From assembly GCA_025774735.1 (NCBI GenBank), contig JALGZU010000181.1, positions 1-6,066 of the forward strand: DNA of 6,066 bases, given 5' to 3'. The position numbers were made by a program, and so were the translations under genes. Under the pieces are notes generated by a model, which saw only the letters and a list, made by a program, of their open reading frames with translations, was not told the origin of the DNA and did no database searches. This DNA is from a candidate division LCP-89 bacterium. GTDB taxonomy: Bacteria; Electryoneota; B3-LCP. Below, one piece after another: positions 4,868-6,066 of this stretch. Position 1 is the stretch's first letter. Every line of letters starts with the position of its first letter.

Positions 4868-6066
4868 CTATGCTGCACCAGGTGCATCGCGTCCATCCCA
4901 CCACCGGGGATCAACCTCAGAGAATAACGCATCTCGAGTGCAAATTGTTTGGTAGCTATCCCAGTCTTCTGCACTGGGTTCATTACCCCTGGTCAGGTTC
5001 TCAAGTATAGTGTAAAGTTTTTCGAAGTCGTGATGATGTTTTACCAGCCTGGTTTCGGCGTAATCCCGGGCACTGAAGGTCGAGATCAGGAATTGCCAGT
5101 CGGAACTTTCCAGCAGAAGGAGCTCCCTGGCCAATTGCGAGAGCACATCCCGGACTCGCGAGTCCGGATGATCCGCCCATTTTCGTGCCGCTTCGACCAT
5201 CTTTTTCTCCGCTGGATAGATTAATTCCCAGCTCCAGGTGGTGTCTTCGTTGAACCAGATGTGGTGATAGCCCCCTTCACCCCAGGATCCTTCCGGCAGG
5301 GATACGACATGGCACGATTCCAACTGGTCGAGATATTCGCTGCCCGTTATCAAAGTCAACTCCGGATCTGAATCGATCCATTTTAGAACCTTGTACATCC
5401 ATTGAGGGCCCTCGAACCACCAGTGACCAAACAATTCGGTGTCATAGGGTGCGCAAATCAGAGGTATTCCCTCGGCTTCACGGCCTTCATTCTGCAGAAT
5501 CTGCCGCACCATCTCTTTGAAGTGGCCGGCATTTTCATCTATTCGGCGCTGCACCGCGTCTGGCGCGTAAAGCAACTTGTTACCCAGGTCAACATCGGCT
5601 CCGGTCACCTTCCAGTAACGATGTCCTCCCGGAAAATGCTTCTTGTGAAAATCGAGGTACTCACCATCGCCGGGATAGCCGTGTTCTCCTGACCAAACCT
5701 GCAGACCCGTCCTTGGATCGCGTATAAAGGCGTAAACCTGGCCCTGAAATTCCTCCCGGGAGCGGACCATGTAACATTGATATGGATTGCGTTTGAAATC
5801 CGAGGAGACGTCTGTCGTCCCCTTTGAGAACGCGTCGTGATATTTCTTAAGCGCCTCGAACCGCTCCAGATATACTCCCAGTGCCTTGCCGCCTTCAATC
5901 ATGTGAGAATCGACATAAAAATAGCGCAGGTCGTGCCGGTCAAGGAACTCTTCCAGGCCATACCTTACGCGAGCTTCTTCATCGCCGAGCGGCGAGCTCC
6001 ACTGTCGGTAGGGACGGTAGGCGCTCTCAGGTAGCCAGATGCCACGGGGAGCGCGACAGAAGTGTT
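4868..6066 (-). CDS. GH57 1,4-alpha-glucan branching enzyme, N-terminus outside window
   Basis: The C-terminal 398 residues of a glycoside hydrolase family 57 enzyme; the frame is open to base 6066, so an N-terminal part of probably 100-150 residues is missing. Conserved region 3 reads PRGIWLPESAYRP; its Glu (codon 6026-6028) corresponds to the catalytic nucleophile of GH57 branching enzymes. Region 4 reads APYDTELFGHWWFEG; its Asp (codon 5441-5443) corresponds to the acid/base. Also typical are YVDSHMI, a GYPGDGEYLDFH segment, PEGSWGEGGYHHIWFNEDT, and a C-terminal helical DUF1957-like domain with SSDWQFLISTFSARDYAETR. The enzyme makes alpha-1,6 branches in glycogen-like glucans in the cytoplasm. 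It ends near the DUF1957 domain without the helix-hairpin-helix tail seen in some archaeal homologues. The Ser in WLPES is Cys in many relatives. Other GH57 activities, such as amylase or glucanotransferase, are less likely given these motifs. It is the first visible gene of the minus-strand cluster. Confidence 0.92.
   Translation of the reverse strand, partial: HFCRAPRGIWLPESAYRPYRQWSSPLGDEEARVRYGLEEFLDRHDLRYFYVDSHMIEGGKALGVYLERFEALKKYHDAFSKGTTDVSSDFKRNPYQCYMVRSREEFQGQVYAFIRDPRTGLQVWSGEHGYPGDGEYLDFHKKHFPGGHRYWKVTGADVDLGNKLLYAPDAVQRRIDENAGHFKEMVRQILQNEGREAEGIPLICAPYDTELFGHWWFEGPQWMYKVLKWIDSDPELTLITGSEYLDQLESCHVVSLPEGSWGEGGYHHIWFNEDTTWSWELIYPAEKKMVEAARKWADHPDSRVRDVLSQLARELLLLESSDWQFLISTFSARDYAETRLVKHHHDFEKLYTILENLTRGNEPSAEDWDSYQTICTRDALFSEVDPRWWDGRDAPGAA

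Noticed and set aside
4949..5692. Plus-strand open frames opposite the branching enzyme gene
   Set aside because: They are antisense to the GH57 catalytic and DUF1957-like regions and encode nothing recognisable.

Overview
The window holds two converging gene clusters from a bacterial chromosome of roughly balanced GC content. The organism looks like a non-model, probably anaerobic or microaerophilic bacterium. That is an inference from the gene set: ferredoxin-linked flavoenzymes, a CoA-disulfide-reductase-like protein, a GH57 branching enzyme and a UPF0045 protein. The sequence does not fix the phylum. No rRNA, tRNA, CRISPR array, insertion sequence or phage gene was seen.

Left cluster, plus strand, 1-1974. 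It begins with the C-terminal part of an FAD/NAD(P) flavoenzyme resembling the old-yellow-enzyme/2,4-dienoyl-CoA reductase family (cut by the window edge). Next come a two-cluster 2[4Fe-4S] ferredoxin (447-671) and a cysteine-rich protein resembling the L-2-amino-thiazoline-4-carboxylate hydrolase family (676-1170). Last is a zinc-ribbon multi-pass membrane protein of unknown function (1198-1974). The first three genes are tightly packed with good ribosome binding sites and look like one redox module whose substrate is unknown. The cluster ends at a clear rho-independent terminator (2004-2030).

Right cluster, minus strand, read from 6066 down to 2096. It encodes a GH57 1,4-alpha-glucan branching enzyme (5' end outside the window), a GalT-family nucleotidyltransferase, a 100-residue UPF0045/MTH1187-type thiamine-binding-like protein, and a CoA-disulfide-reductase/NADH-oxidase-like flavoprotein. 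The gaps are 42, 14 and 19 bases, so co-transcription is likely. The first two genes point to glycogen or other alpha-glucan metabolism. The GalT-like protein carries a second CxxC metal site and a sequence block that recall the ADP-glucose phosphorylase branch more than E. coli GalT, which would fit a glycogen operon. The flavoprotein starts at TTG without a visible Shine-Dalgarno sequence, so its translation may be coupled to the upstream gene or weak.

The clusters meet tail to tail in the 121-base spacer 1975-2095. No promoter for either cluster lies clearly inside the window; both promoters are probably beyond its ends. The best leads are the uncharacterised flavoenzyme/ferredoxin/Cys-rich module and the possible ADP-glucose role of the GalT-like enzyme.
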